Origin: Rhyzopertha dominica
Taxonomy: Eukaryota > Arthropoda > Insecta > Coleoptera > Bostrichidae
Length of the DNA stretch: 64,000 nt
NCBI GenBank assembly: GCA_025024175.1
Contig: QCXZ01000086.1
Span: 16,954,245-17,018,244 of the forward strand
Direction: 5' to 3'
Shown here: positions 40,691 through 51,736 of the stretch, piece by piece
How the letters are laid out: each line of letters begins with the position of its first letter
How positions within the stretch are numbered: the first letter of the stretch is position 1
Made by a program: the position numbers and the translations under genes
The notes under the pieces: model-generated
Told to the model about the DNA's origin: nothing
Database searches by the model: none
Seen by the model: the letters and a program-made list of their open reading frames with translations, nothing else

Positions 40691-41879
40691 CATAACGTTC
40701 TGCATAAACATTAGAAAGCTATCTGCATTTCTTGCATTTGACACAGTTTTTGCTATATACTTTAAAGAAATATGATAAACATCTGTATTGTCATACTCTA
40801 ATGTGTTACACATATCAAAGATTGTATTGTTGTATTCAACTTTGCCAATATAGCTCTAGGATAACATTGGACGACTCTTTCGTTCATCTTGCCTGAGTAG
40901 TCTTCCACTGCTTCGCTCGAGCGCAACTTCAAATTACACCTCTATGGATCTGTGAGCTCTCAATGTCCTCCTGTGCTGCCTGATTTGTCCTGCATTTACT
41001 TGAATATGTTATATAAACAGCTGTTCGCAATAAATGCTGTTGTATTCAGCGTTGCCAACGGTATTCCTAGATAGCTGTAGCTAGGCCGTTCATAATAACA
41101 GGCCGGTATGTAGGGCTACCTCTTTCGACGCCTATGTCACAAAATCGGCCCGCTTCGCACAGAATTATACTCTTTTAGTAGGCGTGTGCACTTATTACGA
41201 GACAATACTGTTCTATACTTAAAGGTATTTAAAGCTTACTGCAACGTCGCCGCGGTGATGATTCTCTGGCTTATTATTAAAAATGACGAATTTAGGATAC
41301 GTTCGTAGGCATCAAGATATAAAAAAGGTCGCTAATCTATCAAGTGTTTAAAGTTTTCTTATATTTTTGCATAAAGTGTGGAACATTGAGCAACCGCTGG
41401 CTTTACAAGTCAATATAAATCATGTGAATAATGAATTTAATTAAAATGTATATACCAAAATGCTTCGTTTGCAGTGGACAAATTTCTTAATTATATCACT
41501 TCTTTAGTAGCATTAATACAATTTAAAATAAGAAGTCCGTACTTAGTTTTGGTCTTGATGTTGAGTCGAATCTCGATGCTAAAATTGATTTCAGTCACTT
41601 GAAACACTACTGAAGAAATAAAAAAAAAACTTAGGGCATAATAAGCATTGTGGTACCTGAAGTATCTATATACGTAGGTACAGTTGAAAGTAAAAATTTT
41701 GGACACTTATAAATATCTACGTCTTTTCTAAGTAACTATATTTTCAAAATATCAGCATTTATGTATTTCTGTTTCATTTTTAGCCCATTTTCAAGGACGT
41801 TACTGTTACTGGGTTCACCAGTTCTCCGAAGTTCGTTATATCACCCTGTACAAAATGATACATTACAATTCGCAATTTA
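40691..41879. other. about 1.2 kb without recognised genes
   Basis: Mixed composition; short ORFs without coding character. Nothing repeated within the window was noticed. Confidence 0.45.
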
Positions 41880-42426
41880 CAATCATGACAAACATTACTT
41901 CCACCCTTCGGGGAGATGCTCCTGAAGAACCAGCTCCCCTCTGCTGTGTAACATTCGATTATAACTTAACAGCTCATATAAATTAAAACATATGTAACAA
42001 AATTACAAACATTCTCCATTCAAATACTTACACGCTCCGTGGGGATCTGCCTTTGGGGAGATACTCTTCAAGAACCAGCTCCCCTCTGCTGTGTAACACT
42101 CGACTATAATTTAGCAGCTCGTATAAATTAGAACATGTGTAACAAAATTACAAACATTCTCCATTACAAATACTTACACGCTCCGTGAGGATCTGCCTTT
42201 GGAGAGATGCTCTTGAAGAAGCAGCTCCACTCTGCTGCGTAACACTCGACTATAATTTAACAGCTCATATAAATTAAAACATGCAACAAAATTACAAACA
42301 TTCTTCATTACAAATACCTACACGCTCAGTGGGAATCTCCCTTCGGGGAGATGCTCTTGAAGAACCAGCTTCCCTCTGCTGTGTAATTCTCGACTATAAC
42401 TTAACAGTGCATATAGATTAAAACAT
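41880..42426. repeat. 145-bp tandem repeat, about four units
   Basis: Units begin near 41911, 42056, 42201 and 42346, each with ggggagatgctcttgaaga and cagctcccctctgctgtgta, then aacaaaattacaaacattc and cttacacgctccgtg. The spacing is 145 bases. The next unit is interrupted by the LTR element at 42427 and resumes at 47683 (atgtaacaaaattacaaac). A degenerate echo lies at about 48440. Confidence 0.88.
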
Positions 42427-42745
42427 TGTAACGGTGGGTTGATAAGGGAATAAAAGCCAATTTAGTCACAGATCGGTTTATTGTAGTTGCCCACTAAAAA
42501 TATACATAATTAGGTTTTTGAAAGTTGGATTAGTAAACACTTACCTAAGCACCAGGCATAGGTACACAAAAAAGCAAATTACTAATGATACACCTCGCAC
42601 CCGTGGTTGCTCGCTGGACAATGCCGGCAAATAATCCCAACCAGTTCAGGGAGGCAAAAACTAGGCCGAAATAAAAACGAACAAAGAGTGATTAAAGAAA
42701 CGCCTGTAAGAGGCAACCCACAATTCAATAAACGATACTGCTTCA
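42427..42745 (-). repeat. 3' LTR of the gypsy element
   Basis: Reads TGAAGCAG...CCGTTACA on the minus strand, with TG...CA ends. The polypurine tract lies directly inside it. Confidence 0.93.
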
Positions 42746-42775
42746 ACTACCCCACCCAAGCTAACAATTGCGGAA

Positions 42776-45700
42776 CTAATCCTTCGCAGCTTGTTTAGCT
42801 TTCCAAAATTTTTTCAGGTGACTAGCATGAAATACCCCTCTTTCTTGGTCTGAAATTGGATCCACTAGTACATAAGTATCGAAACTAACTGATTTTTTGA
42901 TTTTAAAAGGCCCTTCGAACAACAGAAAGAATATCCGATACTCCCCTTCTACACTAGACGACACGGGGTTTGAGCGCAACAAAACGGAATCACCCGGTTG
43001 ATACTTTACATACGGACGACTCAAATATTTAGCTGCACGACGAGTGGCGCGGCTTTCTAAATTTTCACGAGCCAAGATGAGTTGCTTTGGGTTCACGAGA
43101 GGATCTTTATTTAACGGAACAATGAGGTTGTCTGGCAGAAGGCCCCTCGGAGAACCCCCAAATTGCAGTTCGTGCGCGGTGAATCCAGTGGATTCGTGTA
43201 TAACGGTATTGAGGAACTTTTCGAAATTGTCAAGCTGATAAGCCCATTGCGAATGACGAATGACCCGTTCGACTGGGTTACCCTGTGGATGTCGTACCGA
43301 TGACAAAATGACATTAACGCCCGATTTTTCCAAACTTTGTTGCCACTTCGGCGAAGTGAATTGATTTCCGCGATCAGAAATAATACGTCGAGGTACTCCC
43401 AGTTTTGGAAAATAGTCTTTTATTAAGCGCGTAAGGATGGAACGGGTTGTAGCCTTTTTCAGGGAGTACAACTTTACATATTTAGTAAACACATCCAAGC
43501 AAACACAAATGTACATAACACCGCCCCTACTTTTGGGCAAAGGCCCATATAAATGGAGGGAAACTAAATCTCCTTTAGTCTTAGGAACAATAGGATGCAT
43601 CTCTGGGCGAGGTAAGACCGCATATTTAGATTTTTGACATATTTCGCAGCTACGTACAAATTTTTTAACATCGCGGTGCATGTTGGTCCACCATGTTTCT
43701 CTTTTCAGCGCGCTCCAAGTTTTATAACTGCCAAAATGGCCTATAGCTTCATGATACTCTCTAATAAAAGCTGGAACTAATGCTTTAGGTACACAAAGCA
43801 AACACCCTTCCTCTGACTCCATGCGAACATACAAAATATCTTTGTGTATCACAAACCGACGCTGAAGGTTTTCTTTTGTGTTAATTTGCTCTCGAATTGA
43901 CCCAAGCTTGCTATCTTGTGCTTGTAAATGTGCGATATTGTGTAACAATTTAACAAATTCTTGAGAAGGATTCTGGGTCAATAAAATTTTAAAACACTTG
44001 TCATCAGGGGCTGGGAGTCTGGTAGCCGCATAACGTGACAAAGCGTCAGCCACTATATTTTGCGCCCCGGGAACATATACTAACTCAAAATCATATTCTT
44101 GAATGGATAAAGCATATCTGGCAATCCTAGGGGACAATAAACGACACGTTTTTAGATACGCAACCGAGCTATTATCCGTGTAAATAACGAAACGTCGGCC
44201 TAACAAATAGAAACGAAACTTTGATAAAGCCCAAACGACAGCCAGAGCCTCTCTTTCATTTATACTATAACGTTTTTCGCGTTCTAGTAACATTCGACTG
44301 GCCCATGCCACCGTTTTTCTCTCACCATCAACGTTTTGGAATAAATGAGCTCCAAGACCGGTATCGCACGCATCCGTACTCACGCACAACGGCAAATCAT
44401 TTCTTGGGTGATTCAAAAGAGTACTTTTTACGATTTTTAACTTTAGAGTCTCGAAAGCCGTCTGCTCACACTCACCCCACTTCCAGGAAATGCATTTCCG
44501 TAGCAAAGCGTGCAAAGGAGCTGCAATCGCCGAGAAATGTTCACAGAAAGATCTATCAAAATTTACAAACCCTAAAAAACTTTGAAGTTGCTTAACGTTT
44601 TCCGGAGGAACATAATCCTTTATGGCTTTTACCCGTTCTGGACTCGGTCGTATCCCTTCCGAACTAATCAGATAACCCAAAAAATGAATTTCTTTTCGAA
44701 AAAAGGAACATTTCTTAAGCCTTAAGGTAAAGCCCGCCGCCTGTAATCGAGAAAATAACTTGTCTAGATGCTCCAGATGTTCATAAACATCTCCTGATAA
44801 TACTGCAATGTCATCCACATAAATGCGACAAAACCCCTCAAATTCTGGCCCTAGAATTTTACTAAGCGCCCTAGTAAACGTACTAACACTAGATGATAAA
44901 CCAAAGGGCAAGGTTGCAAAACAATAGGTCCGACCGTTGACACAAAATCCGGTATATTTCTGAGATTCTAATGACAGTGGAATTTGCCAATAACCGTGTG
45001 TTAAATCTACCGAAGAGAAAACCCGAGCTCCAGTAAAGGAACGTAACGCTTCCTCAATCGGCGGAGGAGTGTCATGTTCTGTTTCCATGATGGTGCTTAA
45101 ATGACGTGCGTCTAAACAAAGCCTCACGGAATTGTCTTTTTTCATAGTAACCAACAGTGGAGATATGTAATCAGAAGGAACGCGACGTATTACACCCCAT
45201 TCTTCCATTAAGTCTAGTTGCCTTTGTACCGCCTCTTTATAAGCGGCTGGAATGGGATACTGTTTTTTAACAAAAGGTGATGCATTNCGAAGTTTAANTT
45301 CGTGTTCGTACTCTCTGGTCCGACCCGGACGATCAGAAAAGAGCGATTGGTATTTTTTAAGCAGGTTACGGAAGTGAACCGTCTGATCGTGCTTTAACCG
45401 GGCTTTCGCCACCGCGTTCTCAATATCAAATTCGGTAATACCACTAACATTGTTGTTAACAGCCGCCGTTTCTGAGTTCTTTATACTGATGGACTTTAAT
45501 TTGTAACTAGTGCTTTTTCCGTTTTCATGCCGCGTATGAATTTCTGCTACTTCAACTATTTTTTTTTCGTCCATAAAAATAACTTTCTCCGCGCCCAAGT
45601 CAATTTTAGCTTGCACTCGTCTTAAAAAATCCGACCCGATTATTACCTTATAGCTTAAATCTGGAATAACTAAGAATTCGTGCGAAAATGTTTTGTTCCC

Positions 45701-46012
45701 TATTTTGAAAATTAAATAAGCTTGCATTTTAACTCGACGTTGTTTAACCTTGAAAGCACCAGCGATTTTCACGCCCGTACAATTAAATTTAGTTATTGAC
45801 TCATGATAAGGAGATAAACTGAGCCATACCTCTTCGTTAATACAGCAAATCTCACTTCCAGTATCAACTAATGCTGGAAAATGTGTGTTAAAAATGATAA
45901 TTTCTATTATAGGTGACCTTACTGGCAAAACTTCATGATTGAAGTCACATTCCTCTAAAAGATCTTCTCGAGGATAATTTATGGTACTAATAGCTCTATT
46001 AAACTTTCCCAC
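42776..46012 (-). CDS. pol: gypsy Pol: protease, reverse transcriptase, RNase H, integrase (1078 aa)
   Basis: Protease near residue 50 (LVDTGSEICC); RT about 255-410 with FSSVDLTHGYWQIPL, FGLSSS and IYVDDIAVL; RNase H about 530-650 (STDACDTGLGAHLF, YTDNSSVAYL); integrase with CEICQKSKY zinc residues, ISDRGNQFTSPKW and NPVERVIR. The first catalytic Asp of the integrase is replaced by His (LHLYGPLP, codon CAT at 43555-43553), which should abolish integration. No ATG opens the frame: it starts in a different frame from gag and is open across the gag stop, so expression would need frameshifting. Two ambiguous bases near 45287-45298. Confidence 0.93.
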   Translation of the reverse strand: MGKFNRAISTINYPREDLLEECDFNHEVLPVRSPIIEIIIFNTHFPALVDTGSEICCINEEVWLSLSPYHESITKFNCTGVKIAGAFKVKQRRVKMQAYLIFKIGNKTFSHEFLVIPDLSYKVIIGSDFLRRVQAKIDLGAEKVIFMDEKKIVEVAEIHTRHENGKSTSYKLKSISIKNSETAAVNNNVSGITEFDIENAVAKARLKHDQTVHFRNLLKKYQSLFSDRPGRTREYEHEXKLXNASPFVKKQYPIPAAYKEAVQRQLDLMEEWGVIRRVPSDYISPLLVTMKKDNSVRLCLDARHLSTIMETEHDTPPPIEEALRSFTGARVFSSVDLTHGYWQIPLSLESQKYTGFCVNGRTYCFATLPFGLSSSVSTFTRALSKILGPEFEGFCRIYVDDIAVLSGDVYEHLEHLDKLFSRLQAAGFTLRLKKCSFFRKEIHFLGYLISSEGIRPSPERVKAIKDYVPPENVKQLQSFLGFVNFDRSFCEHFSAIAAPLHALLRKCISWKWGECEQTAFETLKLKIVKSTLLNHPRNDLPLCVSTDACDTGLGAHLFQNVDGERKTVAWASRMLLEREKRYSINEREALAVVWALSKFRFYLLGRRFVIYTDNSSVAYLKTCRLLSPRIARYALSIQEYDFELVYVPGAQNIVADALSRYAATRLPAPDDKCFKILLTQNPSQEFVKLLHNIAHLQAQDSKLGSIREQINTKENLQRRFVIHKDILYVRMESEEGCLLCVPKALVPAFIREYHEAIGHFGSYKTWSALKRETWWTNMHRDVKKFVRSCEICQKSKYAVLPRPEMHPIVPKTKGDLVSLHLYGPLPKSRGGVMYICVCLDVFTKYVKLYSLKKATTRSILTRLIKDYFPKLGVPRRIISDRGNQFTSPKWQQSLEKSGVNVILSSVRHPQGNPVERVIRHSQWAYQLDNFEKFLNTVIHESTGFTAHELQFGGSPRGLLPDNLIVPLNKDPLVNPKQLILARENLESRATRRAAKYLSRPYVKYQPGDSVLLRSNPVSSSVEGEYRIFFLLFEGPFKIKKSVSFDTYVLVDPISDQERGVFHASHLKKFWKAKQAAKD

Positions 46013-46023
46013 AACCGAGCTAT

Positions 46024-46830
46024 TTAATTGTGAGAATCCATCTCGTTTCCCGATTTAATATCTCCCCCTTCTTCTCCCGAAACTTCCGCAGTTATCACAG
46101 ATATTTTCGGTTTCGAATTTCGTGACATATTACCTTTAAACCATCTCTCACGATCTGAATCACTATTTTTTTGGGGAGCTTCTCGAAAATTAATTCGTTC
46201 TTCGCGACAGTTACCGTAAACGTTGTTCAGAAAAGAAGACTCGTCTCTTCTAAAATACCGGTCCGCTTGTCTTAACCGTTCAAGTGCTTGTTCGATATTG
46301 CATGCTCCAATTAATACCGAAGAGACATTAGGCGGGTAGTGGCGCGCTATCGTCGCAATTAACATATTCTCCGAATACGGAGGGTCTATATGCCTAGCCA
46401 TTGCTATATATTTCATGAAATGATTCACCAAAGATCCCTCTCTTTCTGTGTATTTTGTTGCTTGCAATTCTAATTTAATGTCTAGCTGTTTAGTTTCAGA
46501 CCAGAAATGTTGCACAAATGCGGTTTTGAAATCCTGAAAACTTCTGAATGAAAATAATAAAGCTTGACTCCAAACTCTTGCTTTATTCCCAAATTTTTCA
46601 CTGAGAGTATACTGAAAATTTTCGAATGACATTCCTAAAGCTCTGAACTCTTGCTCTACTTGATTCACAAAATCAATTGGGTGCAAAGTCCCATCATTAT
46701 TGAATACTGGCAAGCGGCTACTAATTTTTACCTCTTGCAAATATTCGTCTATATTAGGCCTAGCTCTTACCGCGCGAATACTAGCATTACTTTGATTATT
46801 AGGATCATTTGCCATGCCTAACAACTGCAT
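46024..46830 (-). CDS. gag: gypsy Gag (268 aa)
   Basis: Gag-type helical domain: FVNQVEQEFRALG, KARVWSQALLFSFRSFQDFK, FVQHFWSETKQLDIKLELQA. No CCHC zinc knuckle, as in several gypsy clades. It overlaps the upstream 175-codon frame and ends 12 bases before the start of the pol frame. Confidence 0.85.
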   Translation of the reverse strand: MQLLGMANDPNNQSNASIRAVRARPNIDEYLQEVKISSRLPVFNNDGTLHPIDFVNQVEQEFRALGMSFENFQYTLSEKFGNKARVWSQALLFSFRSFQDFKTAFVQHFWSETKQLDIKLELQATKYTEREGSLVNHFMKYIAMARHIDPPYSENMLIATIARHYPPNVSSVLIGACNIEQALERLRQADRYFRRDESSFLNNVYGNCREERINFREAPQKNSDSDRERWFKGNMSRNSKPKISVITAEVSGEEGGDIKSGNEMDSHN

Positions 46831-47332
46831 TTTCTCTAATACTTCTCTCTACTATATGACTGATATTATTCGAATGTGTATTGATACTTAACCTACGACT
46901 TAAATTAACCTGGTCGTCATGGTTTGTTTCCTCCTCTTGTCTCGGGGGTGAACGCTTCTTGAAGGTGTAACCCACAGCGCCCTTTTCATGGTCGTATATT
47001 GGTTGTGCTATGTACTGCCTTCCTCCGCTTACTCCTAGTGGAGAATGTATGCTGTTGTTCGGCGGTGCTGATGTGGCTGGCTGCGCTGCTGTGAACGATT
47101 CCAGCATAGATAACGAATACCTTCGTCTTTCTGCAGATGGTCTTATCGGAGTGGCCATGGGATTTGACTGGAACTGTGCTTCGATATCTGCCGCTGTTTT
47201 TGCATCCGATGATGGCACCTTCGGGACAGCTCCTGTCTGCTTCCAGTCGCGTTCTAATGGCCTCCCTCGATTTCTTAGATTATAGCCCTCGTAGCCACTA
47301 GCTTCGGTATTTGGCGATCTTTCTATTGGCAT
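46805..47332 (-). CDS. N-terminal Gag frame of the gypsy element (175 aa)
   Basis: First ORF after the 5' LTR and primer-binding site, starting MPIERSPNTEASGYEGYNLR. Low-complexity, Ser/Pro/Arg-rich. It overlaps the following gag frame by 26 bases. Either a separate small ORF or the N-terminal part of Gag split by a one-base slip near 46830. Confidence 0.65.
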   Translation of the reverse strand: MPIERSPNTEASGYEGYNLRNRGRPLERDWKQTGAVPKVPSSDAKTAADIEAQFQSNPMATPIRPSAERRRYSLSMLESFTAAQPATSAPPNNSIHSPLGVSGGRQYIAQPIYDHEKGAVGYTFKKRSPPRQEEETNHDDQVNLSRRLSINTHSNNISHIVERSIRENAVVRHGK

Positions 47333-47359
47333 GTTCCCTGCTCACGTTGGTCGCCAAGA

Positions 47360-47678
47360 TGTAACGGTGGGTTGATAAGGGAATAAAAGCCAATTTAGTC
47401 ACAGATCGGTTTATTGTAGTTGCCCACTAAAAATATACATAATTAGGTTTTTGAAAGTTGGATTAGTAAACACTTACCTAAGCACCAGGCATGGGTAGAC
47501 AAAAAAGCAAATTACTAATGATACACCTCGCACCCGTGGTTGCTCGCTGGACAATGCCGGCAAATAATCCCAACCAGTTCAGGGAGGCAAAAACTAGGCC
47601 GAAATAAAAACGAACAAAGAGTGATTAAAGAAACGCCTGTAAGAGGCAACCTACAATTCAATAAACGATACTGCTTCA
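47360..47678 (-). repeat. 5' LTR of the gypsy element
   Basis: Pairs with 42427-42745; differences seen at the gcatgggtag segment (two) and in caacctacaa (one). Confidence 0.93.
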
Positions 47679-47682
47679 ACAT

Positions 47683-48787
47683 ATGTAACAAAATTACAAA
47701 CATTCCTAACATTCAAAATAACAAATACTTACACGATGACCTACCTCCCCTACGCACCTGATGTGGGCGGTTTCGCTCGGGTCTTTTAGCAACAAGGCTG
47801 CAAACAACATTACAACATAGTGAATTATGAATATTAGCACATAATTACATCTAACAGTAAGTATACTTCATCCGCTTACACATTCAATATTAATAATCAT
47901 TCCATAATACTTACAATTTCTTCGTCGGAAGCAAACTCTTGGTCCATCATGGGTTCTCTTACTTCACCCACAGCACAATAAACTGCAACACCGTTTCCAC
48001 GTACCCGCAAATAGGGATTACCCCAACTTCTTACACAGGCCGGGTATTTCACCGATTCTATTTTTATTGCTTTGCAGTACATTATAGATACCTACATTAA
48101 CTTATGTTTACCGCATTGCGACACATCATGGCTGTTGCAAGAACTACACTCAACACCTAACTGGTCATATTTTACTCGAACGACAATTTACTGAATTTAC
48201 TGACTCATATTAATTGTAGTGTCGAACTCTGACTACATTCCTGTTATTGTCTCTATATATCTATAAAACTTCTCAGTGTGTATGGCACACATTGATAATT
48301 CCACAAAAAAATTAAATAAACATTACGCACACACACATTTCATATAGTACCCGATAATTTGTTCAATTGCAATTACTTCTCATTCAATTACAGATACCTA
48401 CTTAACCTCAGACAAACCTAAATATAAATTCTGTATGGAGATGCCCCGCCCAAAGGGCTCCTATTAATTGGGATATCTCTTATTACCTGTTACTTCTTCA
48501 TGCCACTTTTACAAATATTGTATAATTTAATATTAAGTTTTGTATTCATATACAGTCAATAGCAAAATTAGGGCTACATCTGCAAATGAACATCGATCTA
48601 AAACATTAATATACACAAAACAATATATTTTTACATTTTCTTATGCTAACAATACTTATCCAAAATATCATTACTGCACATTTTTCTCACAGATAATCAT
48701 GGAATTACTTTACTGACGGGGATTTTCGCTGCTATGTCGGGTTGTGGAGAACGGTAAACTACCCAACTTTTTATACGTGAGAATTTA
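47683..48787. other. 1.1 kb, continuation of the interrupted repeat locus
   Basis: The start continues the 145-bp repeat. A minus-strand frame at 48082-47897 (MYCKAIKIESVKYPACVRSW) has some coding character but no recognised family. A weak echo of the repeat unit (ggagatgccccgcccaaagg) lies at 48438. Confidence 0.4.
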
Positions 48788-48985
48788 GGATGGCATTGCC
48801 ATCCTAAATTGTCACTTATATCATACCATATCATACCATACCATACCATAAGCAAAACCAGTTCTAAGCCGTTCTGTCTACATTAGACCTAAACTGCACT
48901 GATGAGCTATAATGACAGCGATATAGATCTATCTGCAGTTGGTCGAGGTGTAGACAGCACAGCATAGACATGCATTTTAACGTAT
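48788..48985. repeat. direct repeat copy 1 (about 190 bp)
   Basis: Contains the palindrome TTAGGATGGCATTGCCATCCTAA and, further on, ttctgtctaca...tgtagacagcaca as inverted arms about 90 bases apart. A short cataccata run is inserted here. Confidence 0.75.
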
Positions 48986-49146
48986 GTCGGTTCTTGCCCG
49001 CTAGCAAAAAGTGTCGTGGGGCCTGCTGTCAAATTTGAAGTATGCAGTTGCATGCCAATTTGTCAGGCTACAGGTCACTTCCTTTAGGAAGTAGTACCCG
49101 TTAAGGCAGCTAGGTGGCTCTGTAATCATGTCAGTGGAATGCTGAT

Positions 49147-49335
49147 AGATGGCATTGCCATCCTAAATTTTCACTTATATCATACCATTGCTTTGGTATA
49201 TAAGCAAAACCAGTTCTATGCCGTGCTGTCTACACTAGACCTAAACTGCACTGATGAGCTGTAATAACAGCGAAATAGATCTGTCTGCAGTTGGTTGAGG
49301 TGTAGACAGCACAGCATAGTCATGCATTTTACCTA
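49147..49335. repeat. direct repeat copy 2
   Basis: Same order as 48788-48985 with about 10 per cent differences; inverted arms tgctgtctacac / gtgtagacagca. Probably two copies of one short hairpin-forming element. Confidence 0.75.
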
Positions 49336-49429
49336 ACTTTTTGTTTATGGACTGATCGCTTTCTAATTTTGGGTATCGATCGGGTACCCCTATGCCATTC
49401 CTTCCATTTTAAATATGCTTCCGTAGCAT

Positions 49430-50988
49430 TGTAACGAAGTTACAGTCTCCGCCTTAGTCATGCCACGAATCGCGTCCATGTTTCCGTTCAGAGCCCGCTT
49501 AGATGGCACTGAAAACATCTGCCATCTAATTCTCCCGCTGATCCGTCCGACCGTCGCTGACAAAAGCACACCGGTTTGTGCATACTGGCAGTTCTGACCG
49601 ATCCGTCGTGCCAGCAACAAGCTTAGGTGAGTAAACGCTAGTAAGTAGCTTGGGCATTGTGGTGACTTCCCTGTTCGCCACGATCCCTTTCCTGCCATCC
49701 TCTGTGGGGCAGTTGATCGATGGTGCGCCGCATGCTAGTTTTTGTAGGCGGTTCGCTTTCAGACTAACNACACAGAGNGTTATNTGCTGGGTATTTACCG
49801 CATGCTAGTTTTTGTAGGCGGCCCGTACACGGTGAATTACTCTCTCACGTCCCGACCGTTCCTTCCCACCGACTGTTACACCGACCCGACCAGCTGATTG
49901 GGGTGCGCCGCATGCTAGTTTTTGTAGGCGGTCCACTTCAGTCTTACTGTGCGGGGGTTATTCGCTGGGTATTTGCCGCATGCTAGTTTTTGTAGGCGGC
50001 CCGTGCCTGGTGAATAACTTGACTTTCGACACCGACTGTTACGCCGACCCGACCAGCTGATTGGGGTGCGCCGCATGCTAGTTTTTGTAGGCGGTCCACT
50101 CCAGTCTCACTGTGCGGGGGTTATTCGCTGGGTATTTGCCGCATGCTAGTTTTTGTAGGCGGCCCGTGCCTGGTGAATAACTTAACTTACGTCACCGACC
50201 GTTACGCCGACCCGACCAGCCGGTTGAAGTGCGCCGCATGCTAGTTTTTGTAGGCGGTCCGCTCCAATCTCACTGTGCGGGGGTTATTCGCTGGGTATTT
50301 GCCGCATGCTAGTTTTTGTAGGCGGCCCGTGCCTGGTGAATAACTTATTCACGACACCGACTATTATCACTTCTGACGACGTTCACCCCGTCTCTCACCA
50401 AATTCGACCGTCCCATACATATCCTGCCCTGTAACCCCACCTGCTTCACCCGACATTGCACGCTTATTATTGCTGGCACCGCTTTTACCGCTAATTGCAT
50501 CATAATCACCGCACCGTTTCTTTCACCGTACCGTAATCATTGTTCACCGTAGTTACGTAATCGTAGTGTGGCTTGGCTAGGCATCGCATGGGGAGCCGTT
50601 GCGTAACTTAGAGCCATAGCGTTATTTTGCCTGTTTAACCATTTAACATAGAGTAATAAACTGCATTTCTAGGTGATTGTTGGTTTTACTGCTTGCACCG
50701 CCCGCATCCCGCTAATATCTTTTTCAGCACACGGCATCCACCCTCGTGTCTTGTTCCCTGGAGTGCCGTTTCTCCACTGCAGCTGCCCTGGACTGTGTGT
50801 TAAAAGGGGATAGCACACAGAAATCTGAGGAGCATACCTCAGTATAATAAAAAACTGGCGCCCGAGAACACCGTCTGACGTCACGCTAAGTGATTACGTT
50901 AGCACCGTACCGCACATTACGTACCACCGTCCGTCCGCCCTCCGAGCCGAAGGCCCGTTCCGCTGCTAACACCGAAAAAGGCGTCACA
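49430..50988 (+). repeat. 5' LTR with eight hairpin-motif repeats
   Basis: 1559 bases. Holds eight copies of CCGCATGCTAGTTTTTGTAG-GCGG (near 49726, 49799, 49909, 49978, 50070, 50142, 50233, 50303), each bounded by CCGC/GCGG arms, alternating between two contexts (gtgcg- and tttg- before the motif). An ORF on the minus strand at its start recurs in the other LTR and is not a gene. Confidence 0.9.
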
Positions 50989-51736
50989 TTTTGGCGCCCT
51001 ACGAGCAGGGACCGTTGTTACTTCGAGGAGGAGCCGGAATTACGTAACCGCCGTCAAGCAGAAGATAACCACCCCGTTTCCAGCGGCTCCGAGTCTGCGC
51101 CTGCGCGGAATTCAAAAATTCCGTTAGAGCAGTCGTCCACCGGATTTTCGAATTCCATTAGGGAGTCCGCATAAGAAAATCGCTGGAAACCGACTTTCAC
51201 CCCCGACCACCCCCTAGTTACGAAGTTGGCTTTGAAACATCGTAGCATAGCCGTGTGACCCCTCTAGTCCGACTAAACCGAGGACGCCGAGTCGAATTCT
51301 GCAATCGCCGTCTCCCTATTACGTAAGGCAACGGAGATCCGATTTTTCACCGACTTCCAGTCGTCGGAGACCCGTCAAGTGGGTACTCGTTTCTGAAAAA
51401 CCGGACCTGTTCTAGCGATTGATGACATCGGTTTGGGCCGATTACGTAATCCACGGACTTCGTAATTTTCACCGACTTCCCGTCGTCGGAGACCCGGCAA
51501 GTGGGGATTCGTTTCTGACAAGTAAGGCATCCCGCATCGATTACCGTCACTCGTTCCAAACTGTGACGTAACCAGGAAGAATTTGAAATTTTCAACGACT
51601 TCCCGTTGTCCGAGACCAGTCGTGTGGGGGCTCGTTTCTGACAAGTCAAGGGTCCCCCATCCAACGCCATCGTCAGTGGAGCCGAAATCATCGTCCCGAC
51701 CAGNTGGCTACCGGAGGACCTCCTGAGGAGACCCAC
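50989..51736 (+). other. leader region of the LTR element
   Basis: Between the primer site (50990-51010) and gag. Contains three related segments around ccgacttcccgtcgtcggag (about 51351, 51470, 51595) with gtgggnnctcgtttctgac, an internal triplication. Possibly packaging-signal sequence; function unknown. Confidence 0.55.

Larger units (their letters stand above)
42427..47678 (-). mobile_element. Ty3/gypsy LTR retrotransposon, complete and young
   Basis: Two 319-base LTRs (42427-42745 and 47360-47678) differ at three positions that I can see. The 4-bp target duplication ACAT flanks both ends (42423-42426, 47679-47682). The element runs on the minus strand: 5' LTR at the right, primer-binding site (TTGGCGACCAACGTGAGC) at about 47336-47357, gag, pol, a purine tract (GGGTGGGGTAGT), then the 3' LTR. 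No env. Confidence 0.95.

Noticed and set aside
42607..42798. 63-codon ORF in the LTR (and at 47540)
   Set aside because: Contained in the LTR; no coding features.
44221..44595. 124-codon plus-strand ORF
   Set aside because: Antisense to gypsy pol.
49390..49698. Minus-strand ORF MAGKGSWRTG..., also at 54979-55347
   Set aside because: Falls in both LTRs of the same element, with no coding signature; repeated only because LTRs are repeated.
49720..50330. Regularly spaced repeats resembling a CRISPR array
   Set aside because: Spacing alternates, the intervening segments are themselves repeated, and the context is an insect LTR.
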